Notes: a model not told the origin generated them from the sequence alone. DNA of 64,000 nucleotides from Acanthosepion esculentum (GCA_964036315.1 OZ038496.1:13116883-13180882), one strand, 5' to 3'; positions 20,147 to 30,513 are shown, counted from the stretch's first letter. Translations and numbers: made by a program.

Positions 20147-20425
20147 ATTAACTAATTTAAAATATTGTTTTTTCGCTACACAGTAATAACCATGTTTCAA
20201 AAATGGAAGCTAAAATCTTCGAATTTAATTTTGTTATTAAACTAAAGACATTAGTTCCATTTCTTCGTCAAGCGAATACTCCAAACTTCGCTTGAGGATG
20301 AAATGGAACTAATGTCTTTAATTTAATAACAAAATTAAATTCAAAGCTTTTAGCTTCCATTTTTGAAAGATGGTTATTACTGTGTAGCGAAAAAACATAT
20401 TTTCAATCAGTTAATTTATAATATT
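20142..20425. mobile_element. palindromic foldback element
   Basis: Arms of about 130 bp (20142-20275; 20288-20425) share TTTTTTCGCTACACAGTAAT, AATGGAAGCTAAAA and AGACATTAGTTCCATTTC in opposite orientations around a spacer of about 12 bp. No coding capacity. Left end abuts (TA)n. A different family from FB and from the tRNA-like foldbacks. Confidence 0.85.
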
Positions 20426-20515
20426 AATGCTCTGTAAATTTACATTGAGCACTATTGTGTAAAAATAAAAATATCTATAAGAACACCGGATTATATATCT
20501 TACTGTTCTTTCTTT

Positions 20516-20519
<4 letters not shown>

Positions 20520-20576
<57 letters not shown>
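20520..20576. repeat. (TA)n microsatellite
   Basis: About 28 TA units abutting foldback copy B. Confidence 0.96.
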
Positions 20577-20579
<3 letters not shown>

Positions 20580-20936
20580 GAAATGGACAATGTCCGACAA
20601 TTATTTTAAGACATTTTTTATGTTTATATGTTCTTTTTATAGATACAAATATTTAAGTAAATGCTCTGTTTATAATAAACAGTATTAACGGCATTTACCG
20701 GCTTGAATGTCCGAGAAAGCACATCAGGCTATATAGCGGTTCCGTATAGGATACAGGTTCGATTCCTGTCGGAAGACGCATATTTTCTATAAGAATTTCT
20801 CGGACATTCAGGTCGGTAAATGTCATTAATACAGTTTATTATAAACAGAGAATTTACTTAAATATCTGTATCTATGAAAAGAACGTATAAGCATAAAAAT
20901 GTCTTAGATAATTGTCGGACTTTGTCCATTTCATAA
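20577..20936 (+). mobile_element. foldback element with tRNA-like core, copy B
   Basis: Long inverted arms of about 142 bp (20577-20718 and 20796-20936), outer end TATGAAATGGACAA, inner end AATGTCCGAGAAA. The 77-bp loop (20719-20795) holds the 3' half of the tRNA-like core. No open frame. It could be a MITE-like or PLE-related hairpin; the mobilising enzyme is unknown. Confidence 0.85.
20719..20778 (+). ncRNA. tRNA-like sequence, 5'-truncated (copy B)
   Basis: Matches 21077-21136 of the full core (CATCAGGCTATAT, TTCCGTATAGGAT, perfect T arm ACAGG-TTCGATT-CCTGT). It lacks the A box because the foldback arm starts there. Confidence 0.7.
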
Positions 20937-21262
20937 TGTGTGACGTCATTTGTTTACATTTGGATACGCATCGAGCAGATATGAATGTACGAGAGAGAAT
21001 CATCGAGAATTGTAGTTTAAAAACAGTAAAATAGACCTTGCTAACCGAACGCTCCTCTGTGGCTCAATTGGTTAAAGGCACGTCAGGCTATATGACGGTT
21101 CCGTATAGGATACAGGTTCGATTCCTGTCGGAGGACGCATATTTTCTGCGAAAATTTCTCGGACATTCAGGTCTGTAAATGTCGTTAATACTGTTTATTA
21201 TAAACAGAGAATTTACTTAAATATTTGTATCTATAAAAAGAATGTATAAACATAAAAATGTC

Positions 21263-21265
<3 letters not shown>
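20937..21265 (+). mobile_element. foldback-family element with complete tRNA-like core, copy C
   Basis: Right arm 21148-21265 (TTTCTCGGACATTCAGG ... AAACATAAAAATGTC) matches the arms of copy B; the left side (20941-21052) instead matches sequence seen inside copy A (TGACGTCATTTGTTTACA; GCTAACCGAACG). So C shows the family's non-palindromic interior. A perfect CRE-like TGACGTCA is at 20941-20948. Followed by (TA)n. Confidence 0.75.
21053..21135 (+). tRNA. class-II tRNA-like sequence, 83 nt (probably not a decoding tRNA)
   Basis: Folds as a long-variable-arm tRNA: 7-bp acceptor TCCTCTG/CGGAGGA (one GU), 3-bp D stem GCT/GGC with AATTGGTTAA loop, 5-bp anticodon stem CGTCA/TGACG with 7-nt loop GGCTATA, 14-nt variable region able to form TCC/GGA, and perfect T arm ACAGG-TTCGATT-CCTGT. 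Pol III boxes are strong: TGGCTCAATTGG (A) and GGTTCGATTCC (B). Position 33 is G, not the universal U, and the positional anticodon would be CTA, so normal decoding is unlikely. It sits inside a repeated element and recurs in copies A and B. Confidence 0.7.

Positions 21266-21295
<30 letters not shown>
21266..21295. repeat. (TA)n microsatellite
   Basis: About 15 TA units. Confidence 0.94.
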
Positions 21296-21299
<4 letters not shown>

Positions 21300-22839
21300 T
21301 AATAAATATGCATAATAACCCCCATCGACTCAGAGTTTCATGCACCACGCTATCGTCAGGTACTGATATGCACATATAAAACATCGATTGATCCATATAG
21401 TCTTAATAGTTTATTGCATTTTATTAAATATTATTATTCCAAAGCCAAGGGTTTTCGATTCATTAACACTTTATTTTCTCAGCGCTGCTGCGAAATGCTG
21501 TTTTCTTAACAGAATTAAATTTTATGAGAAAAACGACAAAAGCAGACGTCGATCAAAAACGGTTCGTGACAAGAGACGCGTGTGCATAAACACCTTTATT
21601 CTGACGTCAGACCTTAAACGCTGTGAAAATTCTAAACCAACTTTTCTTTCTTTTTACTTTGCACCTTTCTTGCAAGTGATGAGTTTACTCAAAAAAAAAG
21701 AATTATTTGCCTTATAGACAGCATCCGGAAGCCCTGCACATTTCGAAAATGTAAATTAACTCGAGAAAACGATGTTTCGCCAAAATAAATTAGATTAACT
21801 CGCGACAAAAACAAACAAGAACACCTAATATGTCTATTTCGATGTATTGGTAGCAGAGTTTGCCAAGTCATGTGAAATTCGTATACATAGATGAATAGAT
21901 TATTTAGACATTCAATCATTTTTAAGCAAAGGCATGATTCAACGGGAAAAGAGAGTAGATATTGTATGATTATTAGTTTATATTCGCAGAGTCAAGGCAA
22001 CGTTTTTTTAAGGTTTATGGAAAACGCAAGCATAATACTGAAATGATTCAATCGTTGTTTTGTCACAGTATAAATAACATCTCCGCTAAATTATCCTTCG
22101 CGCAAAAAGAAAATCCCAAAAACAAATCTTGAATTTTCATTTTTATAGGAACAATCATCATTTTTATAGGAACAATTTACAGGAACATCATCATTTTGTA
22201 TAGGAACAATTTATAGGACGATCATCATTTTATAGGAACAATTCAAGAGTTTAAATAGTGTAATCTTTATTTTATTTTAAGCCTGATACATACATGCAGA
22301 TGAATGTCTGTTATAGAATATATGATCATAGTAATAAAAAATATCAGACGACTCTAATTCAGTATCTGTCTATATATCTGACATGAGGAATTAATAAAAT
22401 AACGTAATTAATGCAAGTGATACTAATTCAAAAACGCAGTAGTTTATAAAGCGGTTATCGATAATTTATAGGCTGCCATTATTTCAAACAATGGTTTATT
22501 TTTATTTCGGTAATAAAGGAATTATTACCTAATTATCGCAAAATTGATTTAGAGACGCCAGTTCAAATCGATTGCTTATTAATTTCATTAAAGCCCACGT
22601 TCCCAATTCAGGGTGCGCCTGTTTTGCCCAGCCCTTCTTATAAAAATTTTCATTGCACCAATTCTAAACAAGGGCTGTCTGTTAGTAACTAGAAAATTAA
22701 AATAGAGAAGTGTACCGAGACGGAAAAAATACAAGGATTTATCTATAAGGATTCGGAGACTACCTTGAGCTGACGATTGCACCTGACATGAAGTGAAGTG
22801 ATTATATTGAAGCAAATGCCAGGACTACTTGCAGATTTA
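21296..22839. other. interval without a recognised gene
   Basis: Single-copy-looking AT-rich sequence. Minor items: four TATAGGAACAATT/CATCATTTT repeats at 22146-22246 and a SINE-C tail scrap (TCAGTATCTGTCTATATATC) near 22360. The 109-codon frame at 21388-21717 has no recognised domain. Confidence 0.5.
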
Positions 22840-23690
22840 TAAATCTACCATCCGTCAGTCGATTTCATATGGCTGAAATATCTGAATCTATGATTCTGCT
22901 ATACAGGGTGAGGAAAAAGTTGTTCTACATACAATGTTTCTCGTCAGAATTGGTCTTACACATTTATAAATCTACCATCCGTCAGTCGATTTTATATGGC
23001 TGCCATATGTAAATCAATGCTCCTCGTATACAGGGTGAGGCAAAAGTCGTTAACCATACAATGTTTCACCTCAGAATCCGTCTTGCACATTTATAAATCT
23101 ACCATCCGTCAGTCGATTTTATATGGCTGTCATATCTAAGTACATGCTCCTACTATACAGTGTGAGACAACAGTCGTTCGCCATACAATGTTTCTCGTGA
23201 AAATTGCTCTTGCACATTTATAAATCTACCATCGGTCAGTCGATTTAATATGGCTGAAATATCTGAATCCATGTTCCTCCTATACAGGGTGAGGCAAAAG
23301 TCGTTCACCATACAGTGTTTCTCGTCAGAATTGGTCTTGCGCATTTATATGTCTACCATCCGTCAGTCGATTTTATATGGCTGTCATATCTAAATACATA
23401 TTCCTGCAATACAGGGTGAGGCAAAAGTCGTTCACCATACAATGCTTCTCGTCAGAATTGGTATTGCACATTTATACGTCTACCATCCGTCAGTCGATTT
23501 TATATAGCTGTCATATCTAAGTAAATGCTCCTGCTATACAGTGTGAGACAACAGTCGTTCGCCATACAATGTTTCTCGTGAAAATTGGTCTTGCACATTT
23601 ATAAATCTACTATCAGTCAGTCGATTTAATATGGCTGTCATATCTAAATACATGCTCCTGATATTCACGGTGAGACAAAAGTCACGCACC
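22840..23690. repeat. 127-bp tandem array (about 6.7 units)
   Basis: GTCAGTCGATT recurs at 22854, 22981, 23108, 23235, 23362, 23489 and 23616, exactly 127 bp apart each time. Each unit includes ACAGGGTGAGGCAAAAGTCG, the terminal inverted repeat of the mariner remnant that follows, so the array grew by tandem duplication of a transposon end. Confidence 0.95.
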
Positions 23691-24050
23691 ATTGCAGTTA
23701 ATGGATAGGTCGAAAAAGTTCTGTTGCTTGGCTATTGAATTCACTAGACCTCACATACCTGGATTTTTTCTTGATGCATTAGCCAGCAGTTGTTTTTTTT
23801 CGGACACGCCCAAGAAACATTGGGAAACACAAAGAAAGAATTAAATATGAATATAATAAAATGACAGTGGACACTCTCCGCCTTGTTTATGAATCCTGCA
23901 GGCACAGAATTGAAATGTGTTTTAAAAAAGGAGGGGGACATTTTGAACAGCACCTATGACAATTAAATGTCTAGTAAATAAAAATTCCATATGCAATTAT
24001 ATTTTTAATCAATTGTCTCTATGTTAAAAGACTTTTGCTTCACTCTTTAC
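23660..24050 (+). mobile_element. mariner remnant, C-terminal transposase and right TIR
   Basis: The plus strand reads NSLDLTYLDFFL (last catalytic D region), then KERIKYEYNKMTVDTLRLVY-ESCRHRIEMCFKKGGGHFEQ, the usual mariner C-terminus (GGGHFE). A right terminal repeat GACTTTTGCTTCACTCTTTA at 24029-24048 is the inverse of the left-end sequence amplified in the 127-bp array. Small frameshifts; no N-terminal part. Confidence 0.82.
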
Positions 24051-24069
24051 ATCTCGAGATTCTCAACAG

Positions 24070-24470
24070 AATCCACAAATGTTCTGTCATATGACCTGCC
24101 ATCTTGATTTCAGTCACTTTCTGAACGCCATGACACAGCATTCTTTTGTCTTCATTTTAAATATTTTCATGGCAGTTGTTCTAAAGAGCTCTCCTCCATG
24201 GTATCTCGACCGCGCGGATTTGATCGCTCTACTTGATTGGCAAGTAGGTCTCATCGTTTTTCTGTTGAAGTAAGTTCTATTCTAATAGTCTCTTTTCGCG
24301 TACTTCTCTCCTGTGGAACTAACTTCCAATTTTTACTTCCCTTCCAACTGCGATCTTCAAAAATTCAACGGCAATCGCTATCTTCAGTCCACTTCTTTTA
24401 TTGTCCTTTCTCCTTTTTAAAAGTCTTCTAATTTCCCTCTTCTCCCAATAACTTGTTCCAGGACAAATGC
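24070..24470 (+). mobile_element. LINE-J 3' coding fragment, diverged
   Basis: Frames include SHFLNAMTQHSFVFILNIFM (from SHRR.VASL..FYKYFHGN) and LASRSHRFSVE, followed by CGTACTTCTCTCCTGTGGAA (P.GTELPS.. region). The same region is better preserved at 43995-44400 and 53205-53580. Jockey/CR1-type clade is likely but unproven. Confidence 0.65.
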
Positions 24471-25165
24471 CTACTCGACATTTACGTCAGGGACAATTGC
24501 GTCGCTAGACAAATGTGTCACAGGAAAATTGCATATTTTTTGAAGCTTTTAAATGCAATTAGCATGAATTTTTTAAAAAAAAGTCATAGGTAATAATCAT
24601 AAATGTTTACAAAAGGAATAAAATAAAATAAATTTAAAAGTTTATTTTTGTTTCAAATGCAATGACAGATTTACAGTATTGCAAGATCTCTCTGTACATC
24701 GCCAGTATGTTTTTTTTTATCGGTGTTTTTCTTATGATATTGGCAGCTGTAATTTTTCTTGCTCACAAATAGTTTTCCACCAATGTTTAATTTTCGGAAC
24801 TTAGCCATGCGTTCCAAATAAAAATATAATCTGTAAAATCCAGAATCTATTAAATGTTTGTGGTACTCACTGCTGGAGGGAACTAAAACTGCTAGCTTAA
24901 TTTTCTCTTTAAAAAAGAAATTTTTCTGTCTTTTTTATTTATGGTAACTAACCTTCTGCTTGTTTAGAGAAATTAAAAGTATTGGTGTGCAAATTTCTAT
25001 ATTAAACAACTCTTTTTTAAAAAATGGTAACTTCAAAAACATTATCAGTCCAATTAACCACGGACGCATTTGTCTAGGGACCAATTGTCCAGGGGTGCAA
25101 TTGTCTGATATGCAATCGTCAGAGACGCAAATGTCCAATACGCAACTGTCCGTTCACCGTAACCC
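24471..25165. mobile_element. repeat I: MITE-like element with multi-copy ends
   Basis: Ends are built of degenerate copies of a 14-15-bp motif, GGACAATTGCGTC on the left (24471-24530) and its complement GACGCAATTGTCC on the right (25062-25160). No transposase is recognised inside. A second right end is at 25595-25683, and the internal segment GTACTCACTGCTGGAG...CTTTCTGCTTGTTTAGAG recurs there, so two copies are in tandem. Confidence 0.7.
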
Positions 25166-25690
25166 TGTGTGGTAGCATCTGTTATGGCTATGGGCAAATA
25201 GTGAACTCCCAAACAAAACATTACGAAAGTAGGACAAATACTACGAAAGTATAATAAATTTTTTAAAAAAGGATTAAAATAAAAAAATAAAAGTTTTATT
25301 GCGTGTCGTGATCGAGTTGTTCACCGTATGAATTCTTACTTAGCCTTCGGTTCCAAATAAAAATAGATCTATAAAATTCAGAATCAATTAGACGGTTGTG
25401 GTACGCACTGCTGGAGTGAACTGAAACTGGTAGCTTAATTTTCTCTTGTTTGAAAAAAGAAATTTTCCTCTCTTTTTTTATTTATAGTAACTACCTTTCT
25501 GCTTGTTTAGAGAAATTATAGACATGAGTGTACAAATTTGTATACGAAACAACTCTTCAAAAACAAATAACTTCAAAAATTATCAGAGGTACGCAATTAT
25601 CCAAGGACGCATTTGTCCAGGGACGCAATTATCTGGTACGCAATTGTCCGAGACGCAAATGTCTGGTACGCAACTGTCTGTTTAAACCAA
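25166..25690. mobile_element. repeat I second copy and repeat E scrap
   Basis: 25185-25240 matches the GGGCAAATAGT.AACTCCCAAAC.AAACATTA part of repeat E (minus orientation). 25330-25683 repeats the internal and right-end sequence of repeat I. Confidence 0.65.
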
Positions 25691-25699
25691 GTAACTACC

Positions 25700-25905
25700 T
25701 TAGTTAGTGGTGCAGTGTTATTAGCGTTTGGTGGGAGGTGGGCATGTCGATTTCAATTTCAAGCTGAGTCCGTTGCTTCGGCTTCTGCTTTCGCACCTTT
25801 GGAAAGGCACGAATCCATTTCTCCCCTCCGGGTTAATAGCAGAACAGAGTTAGCTTTCTTGCTTTGGTTGGCAACCAGTCTAGAAGAAGAACAATTCTGA
25901 ATTCA
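25700..25905. repeat. dispersed repeat F, copy 1
   Basis: Direct repeat with 26310-26515: shares GGCATGTCGATTTCAATTTC, TTGGAAAGGC.CGAATCCA, TCTCCCCTCCGGGTTAA, GAAGAACAATTCTGAATTC. Function unknown. Confidence 0.75.
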
Positions 25906-25989
25906 AAATCAGTGGCATTATCAGCTTGCTTGGGGTGAAACGATTAAAAGCGAAAGAGAAAGAAATAGAAAACCTACAAAAGCGTTTAT

Positions 25990-26125
25990 AGTGATTTTCC
26001 AAGCGTAGCTTAGATGTGGCACAAAACCGAAAGTATGGGGGCACCCAGTGAGGATCGAACTCCCTAATCAGTTGTAATTGCCCTAGGGAGACAAGTTTGC
26101 TAACCATTACACCGCCTCGAAGTTC
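25990..26125 (-). mobile_element. SINE-D copy
   Basis: Best copy of the family. The minus strand begins GGCGGTGTAATGGTTAGC (A box), then GAGTTCGATCCTCACTGGG (B box), TGCCCCCATACTTTCGG, GCCACATCTAAGCTACGCTT. A tRNA-derived Pol III SINE head. Confidence 0.82.
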
Positions 26126-26309
26126 CTAACCTACAAATCATTTTATTGGCATACATAATCATAAAATGACTCAGAAAGAAAAACAGGACGAAATATTAGA
26201 CAATGAGATAAAGGAAAGCAAGAAGAAAGGACTGTTTGTCACATTATCTTACCCTAACCAGATAGTTACATTTCTACGCCTGTTTGATTTTGAGTTTCCC
26301 AATAAGGAA

Positions 26310-26515
26310 CTTCAGTGTGCGGGTGGTGCAACGTTAAAGTTGGAATCGGCATGTTGATTTCAATTTCATCATGAGGTCATTGTTTCGGCAAAAATACCCT
26401 TGGAAAGGCCTGAATCCATTTTCTCCCCTCCGGGTTAAAAACGGAGAAGAGTTAGATTTCTTGCTTTAGTTAACAACGAGTTTAGGGGAAGAACAATTCT
26501 GAATTCGAAGACATT
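26310..26515. repeat. dispersed repeat F, copy 2
   Basis: See copy 1 at 25700; about 610 bp apart in the same orientation. Confidence 0.75.
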
Positions 26516-27394
26516 TGGGGTTAGAGCTGGCAAATTCATCCTTTAAAAACAGACGAGCTACAGAAATTACACCAGTAAAATTTAGCATTATTTAGCGGCC
26601 TATATACCTCAAAAGAATGTCTACAGGGTTAACACAAAATATGTAGAACACACCATAGGCTTTCTCTTCCTGAGAAAAATCCATTTTTTTCTCACTGTTA
26701 ATTTTGTAGACTAATAAACGTGCAAGATAAATTCTGGCGAAAGATTTGTCTTTCATGACAGTGAAAAGCCTTTTCTAGTAAGAATCTGACTATTTGCTTC
26801 CGTATAATCATTCCGCTTTTTCACAGTGGTGGAAGTAAGACCAAAAAGAAAAGTTATCTAAATCATGGTCTTTGTTCTCGAGATCATTTTAGGATAGCTA
26901 AGAAAAAGAAAACATTCAACTTTAAAAAATATTCACGGAAAAATAGAGATAAGTTCGAGTAATTAATAAACTACTGGCAGTACGTACTCTCAGTATTCAA
27001 CAAATGCTGAGATCTACAAAGAACGCACACAGAGAAAAAACTATTAAAGTCCATTAAATAGAAGCAATATCTTACATATTTAGACAGAAATCAATTTAAA
27101 TATTTTTATTTTATTCGTATGAATAATCACCTAAAACATGACGTGGCTTCATTCTAGCAATCCATAAAATATTAGGTTGATTCTTTGTTTTGTTTTTTTC
27201 CTTTATTGGCTTATCATCTTCGACAGAAATCAATTTAAATATTTTTATTTTATTCGTATATTAAATATTTAAATATTTTTAACGTAATTTTATTTATTTA
27301 TTTATTTACATAGTAATGTTTTTAGTGATACAAGTCTAACTTATTAATCCATAGAGATGTATTCATGCCTTTCTCGATGTATTTCTTTGCGTTT
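26516..27394. other. unassigned AT-rich interval
   Basis: A short direct repeat CGACAGAAATCAATTTAAATA / TTTTTATTTTATTCGTAT occurs at about 27084 and 27221. Otherwise nothing is recognised. Confidence 0.5.
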
Positions 27395-27404
27395 AATTGA
27401 ATAT

Positions 27405-27520
27405 AACGAACCCACCTGGAATTGAAACTCGGCCTTCCGATTAACAATTACGTCTACCGCACATCTAACCTTACAACACCTTTTATTCCCAAGCGGTCGC
27501 CCATCTAGATACTGACTATT
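27405..27520 (-). mobile_element. 5S rRNA-tRNA chimeric SINE, copy 1
   Basis: The minus strand reads ATCTAGATGGGCGACCGCTT-GGGAATAAAAGGTGTTGTAAG, matching the 3' half of 5S rRNA (consensus GATGGGTGACCGCCTGGGAATACC), then a tRNA-like part with GTGCGGTAGACG and a B-box-like GAGTTTCAATTCC. 5S-derived heads define SINE3-type elements; fusion to a tRNA-like unit is less usual. Confidence 0.78.
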
Positions 27521-27704
27521 CTTGACATTGCTTAACTTTAGTTTTTGTATGAGAACCGTTGTTTCACCATGATACAGCCATAACCCAGAAAATATTTTTA
27601 GATTTTAACATTCTACTTGTATGTAATAATGATGTAGTGATATAAATGTTAATAATTAACCTATAGCTGGGGGAGAAGAGATGGATTCCTACCTTTACCA
27701 AGGG

Positions 27705-27855
27705 TATTTGGGCGTAAGTGAATATCACGAACACAACGGGTATTGGAACCCGGATGTCCGGTTTGTAATTCCGAGCCATTATCTACTACACCACCTGCAC
27801 ATCCAACCTTACAACACATGGTATTCCCAGTTGGCTATCCATCTATGTAATGACT
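27705..27855 (-). mobile_element. 5S rRNA-tRNA chimeric SINE, copy 2
   Basis: Same order as copy 1: GATGGATAGCCAACTGGGAA-TACCATGTGTTGTAAGG (5S-like), GTGGTGTAGTAGATAATGG (A-box region), GGGTTCCAATACCCG (B box with a paired T arm). Two copies of the same fusion about 310 bp apart exclude a chance join. Confidence 0.82.
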
Positions 27856-28914
27856 GATTAAAATATAATTTTTAAAAAAAGATTAATTTATTCGTTTCAG
27901 TAGTTAGTGGATTACAGATGGTTCTTCTCAGAGCTCAGCAAATATCAAAAATCTATGGTGGGCACTGACCGAAAACAAATTACGATTTATACAACAATGA
28001 TGAGGACGCTAGTTCGTATAACTCAAGAAATACACGGCAATCTCTTAGAACTTCAGGCAGGATTCATTTTAAATCATTTAATTCCGTGTTATCTTCTTTC
28101 GACCAACCATAGCACGTGTATTTCCCCATTTCCCCAGGGAAAATACCTGGTTTCTTACCAGATAAATGCCAATCGGTTCGGCCTTCGTAGCGGGACCTAA
28201 GCAGACGTCTGGAATATTGACAAGGTTTTTAATACCGTATGCCTGTCTTAATTGTCAGAGACTGATGATGTTTCACTAAGAAGAAAGTTGTCTGAATACA
28301 TCTTATGAGATTATTTCAAACGCTACCTTAGAAATAATGGCGAACATGCCGAGGGGAACGACAGGAATACTTTATAAAGTAGTTATATAATCCAATATGT
28401 GCAGTTTGGCTTTTCGCTGTTGTCCACCTCTGGCCATGAGGGATGAAGAATTTACATTCTATGAAGAATAGCGTTCTTTATGCCCGTCTGATCACTGCGC
28501 CAATATATATGATGTCCAAATGTTCAAGGAACTCGAGACACGAAATAGCTTTCTCAAATAAAGGAAGAATTTTTTTCCATAGTGGAATGACTTTGAGAGT
28601 TGTGCGAAAAGTCCAGCGAGGAAGTTTTGCGTAATTGATTGATACCGCTCTTCAAATTCCCCGAACATAAGAGCGATTTGTTCTTTGATATTTTACTTTT
28701 TGGATTTTATTTATTTTAAAGAGATTGCCACCTGCAGTTTTCATCAGTCCAGATATTCATGTCCCCAGCTTGTGAAATGCAGTTTTTTTAAGACAGAGAT
28801 GCGTTTTGTTACTGGATTTAAGGCAGAAGAAATGTCCTGGTCTCAAGAAACCCTTCGGTGTTACATTTCAATTCTAACCACAGTAATCTGAAAAAGCAGA
28901 GAAAATAGAATATA
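27856..28914. other. unassigned interval
   Basis: Open frames at 27907-28200, 28443-28634 and 28685-28891 show no recognisable motif. No repeats noticed. Confidence 0.45.
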
Positions 28915-29260
28915 TACCAGTATACACCCTTGTTCAAATTAATTAAAACAAAACGAATGATTCCGTTATTATTTACTTCTCTTTCGTGTTATTCCAATGA
29001 AACATGTCCCAGTGCACATGTTACTACTCCGTATGCCCATTCCCAAAAGTCTTTCCTGGCAGACTGACCAATTCTCGATTGGATTAAAATCAGGAGTTTC
29101 AGAGCCAGTCGATAGTACTTTGATTTTCTCACTGATAAGGTTCCTCCGAATAACGTCCATCGCAGACAATGGTCGGGGGAAAGCTAATTGACAGTCGAGA
29201 CAATAGTGTCTGGGCGTGGTAAAAATCTGACACAATCACGTAAGATGCAATATTTTTCAA
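28915..29260 (-). mobile_element. Tc1-like transposase C-terminal scrap
   Basis: A minus-strand frame contains ETPDFNPIENWSVCQERL, i.e. the SPDLNPIENLW block around the last catalytic residue of Tc1 transposases. A possible terminal repeat is CACCCTTGTTCAAATTAATT near 28926. Most of the protein is missing. Confidence 0.65.
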
Positions 29261-29487
29261 GGCCAAACAAATTTCATCATACACCCCGAAAATAGATTCA
29301 TATTACTATACACCACTGAAAATGACCTAATCTGAGGTAAATCCAGAAATCGATTACAACCTGTCACTCCAGTGGGTCTAAAACTGATCGAATGGTGAAT
29401 ATCGAATTGAATAAAATATAAGTTTACTGTATTTTTTAAGAATATAATTGATTAAAAAAACGGAAATTATTTGAGACTTAACTAAAT

Positions 29488-29790
29488 ACGGGGTGCGATA
29501 ATTAAATGGTCGTCTAAATGACTCAGAAATGAAAATAATACTGACATCTCATTTCAACAGACGTACAGGGTGCGATGGATAAATTGCCGTCTACCTGACG
29601 CAAAAAAAATGAGTATAAAACTGACATCTCATTTTTAAGATATACAGGGTGCGATGGATAAATTGTCTTCTAAAGGAGGCAAAAATGAAAATAACACTGA
29701 CATCTCTTTTTAACAGATATACAGGGTGCGACGGATAAATTGTCGTCTAATTGACATAAAAATGAAAATAACACTGACATCTTATTTTAA
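29488..29790. repeat. 77-bp tandem array of a mariner end (4 units)
   Basis: GGGTGCG recurs at 29491, 29568, 29647 and 29724 (spacing 77, 79, 77). Each unit begins CAGGGTGCGATGGATAAATT, the terminal repeat of the adjacent element, and runs through TGAAAATAACACTGACATCT. Confidence 0.92.
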
Positions 29791-30513
29791 CAGATATATT
29801 TAACGAAATTAAACAAAAAATATCTTCAAATACTAAAGAGTAAATTTATTCAATAAAATCACCATTGGCTTCAACCACAGCAAACAGACGACTTCGGAAT
29901 CTTTTGCATATCTTCTGGGTGGTCTCCTTGTTTAAGTTGGTGAATGCTACGATAATTCTTCAGTACTTCTTTGATGTTACAAGGAGTATTGTTGCTCTTT
30001 CAACTCCGCCCAACGCATAATAATCAAGGGAATTACAGTCTGAAGAGTTAGGTGGCCAGATGTAAGCGGTGATGCGATCGCAGAATTTGGCTTACAGCTT
30101 CTGCTTGTGTGCCATGGTGCAGAGAGTCCTGTTGCCAAACCTATTTTCTTCCAGCAGGCACCAACTTGAGCTAGGGCAGCACTGCCTTCTCAACCTTGAT
30201 GTAGGCCTTTGTGTTGAGTATTAGTTCCGGTGGGAAGATGAATGCAAGCATAATTTCGCAATCACTAGTGATCATTCCAAATACCATGATGTTGACTGGA
30301 TATATCGCATGGAGCTTCCAGCGCCAATGCCAAGCAGTACTGCATGTTGTTTCCAAATTATTTGCAGACTGAATTGCGTCATGGTGCTCTTTTTCTAACA
30401 GACGGTGCCCAACTGACCCTAGTATAGTGTGCAGTTGAAAAAATCAAAAACAAACAAGGAACATGCACGAAATTAAAAATATGAAATGGCGACAATTTAC
30501 CCATCGCACCCTG
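29722..30513 (-). mobile_element. mariner-like transposon remnant with TIRs
   Basis: Left end CAGGGTGCGACGGATAAATT (29722) and right end GACAATTTACCCATCGCACC-CTG (30491-30513) are inverse repeats. The transposase runs on the minus strand between them. The left end has been amplified into the 77-bp array. No clear TA duplication on the right. Confidence 0.82.
29850..30400 (-). pseudogene. mariner-like transposase, decayed
   Basis: Minus-strand pieces: MVFGMITSDCEIMLAFIFPP (V.S.G..MPP.IFP motif), LILNTKAYIKVEKAVLP, then in other frames KFCDRITAYIWPPNSSDCNS-LDYYALGGVERAT (last catalytic D in PPNS.DCN.LDYY) and FRSRLFAVVEANGDFIE. The middle catalytic D region is deleted or unreadable. Stops and shifts; dead. 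Confidence 0.8.

Noticed and set aside
21053..21135. Genuine decoding tRNA (suppressor, anticodon CTA)
   Set aside because: G at position 33, location within a repeated foldback element and decayed sister copies make a functional tRNA unlikely; kept only as tRNA-like.
22840..23690. CRISPR-like array (regular 127-bp spacing)
   Set aside because: The whole unit is repeated, with no short repeat/unique spacer pattern, and the context is animal DNA; it is a tandem satellite.
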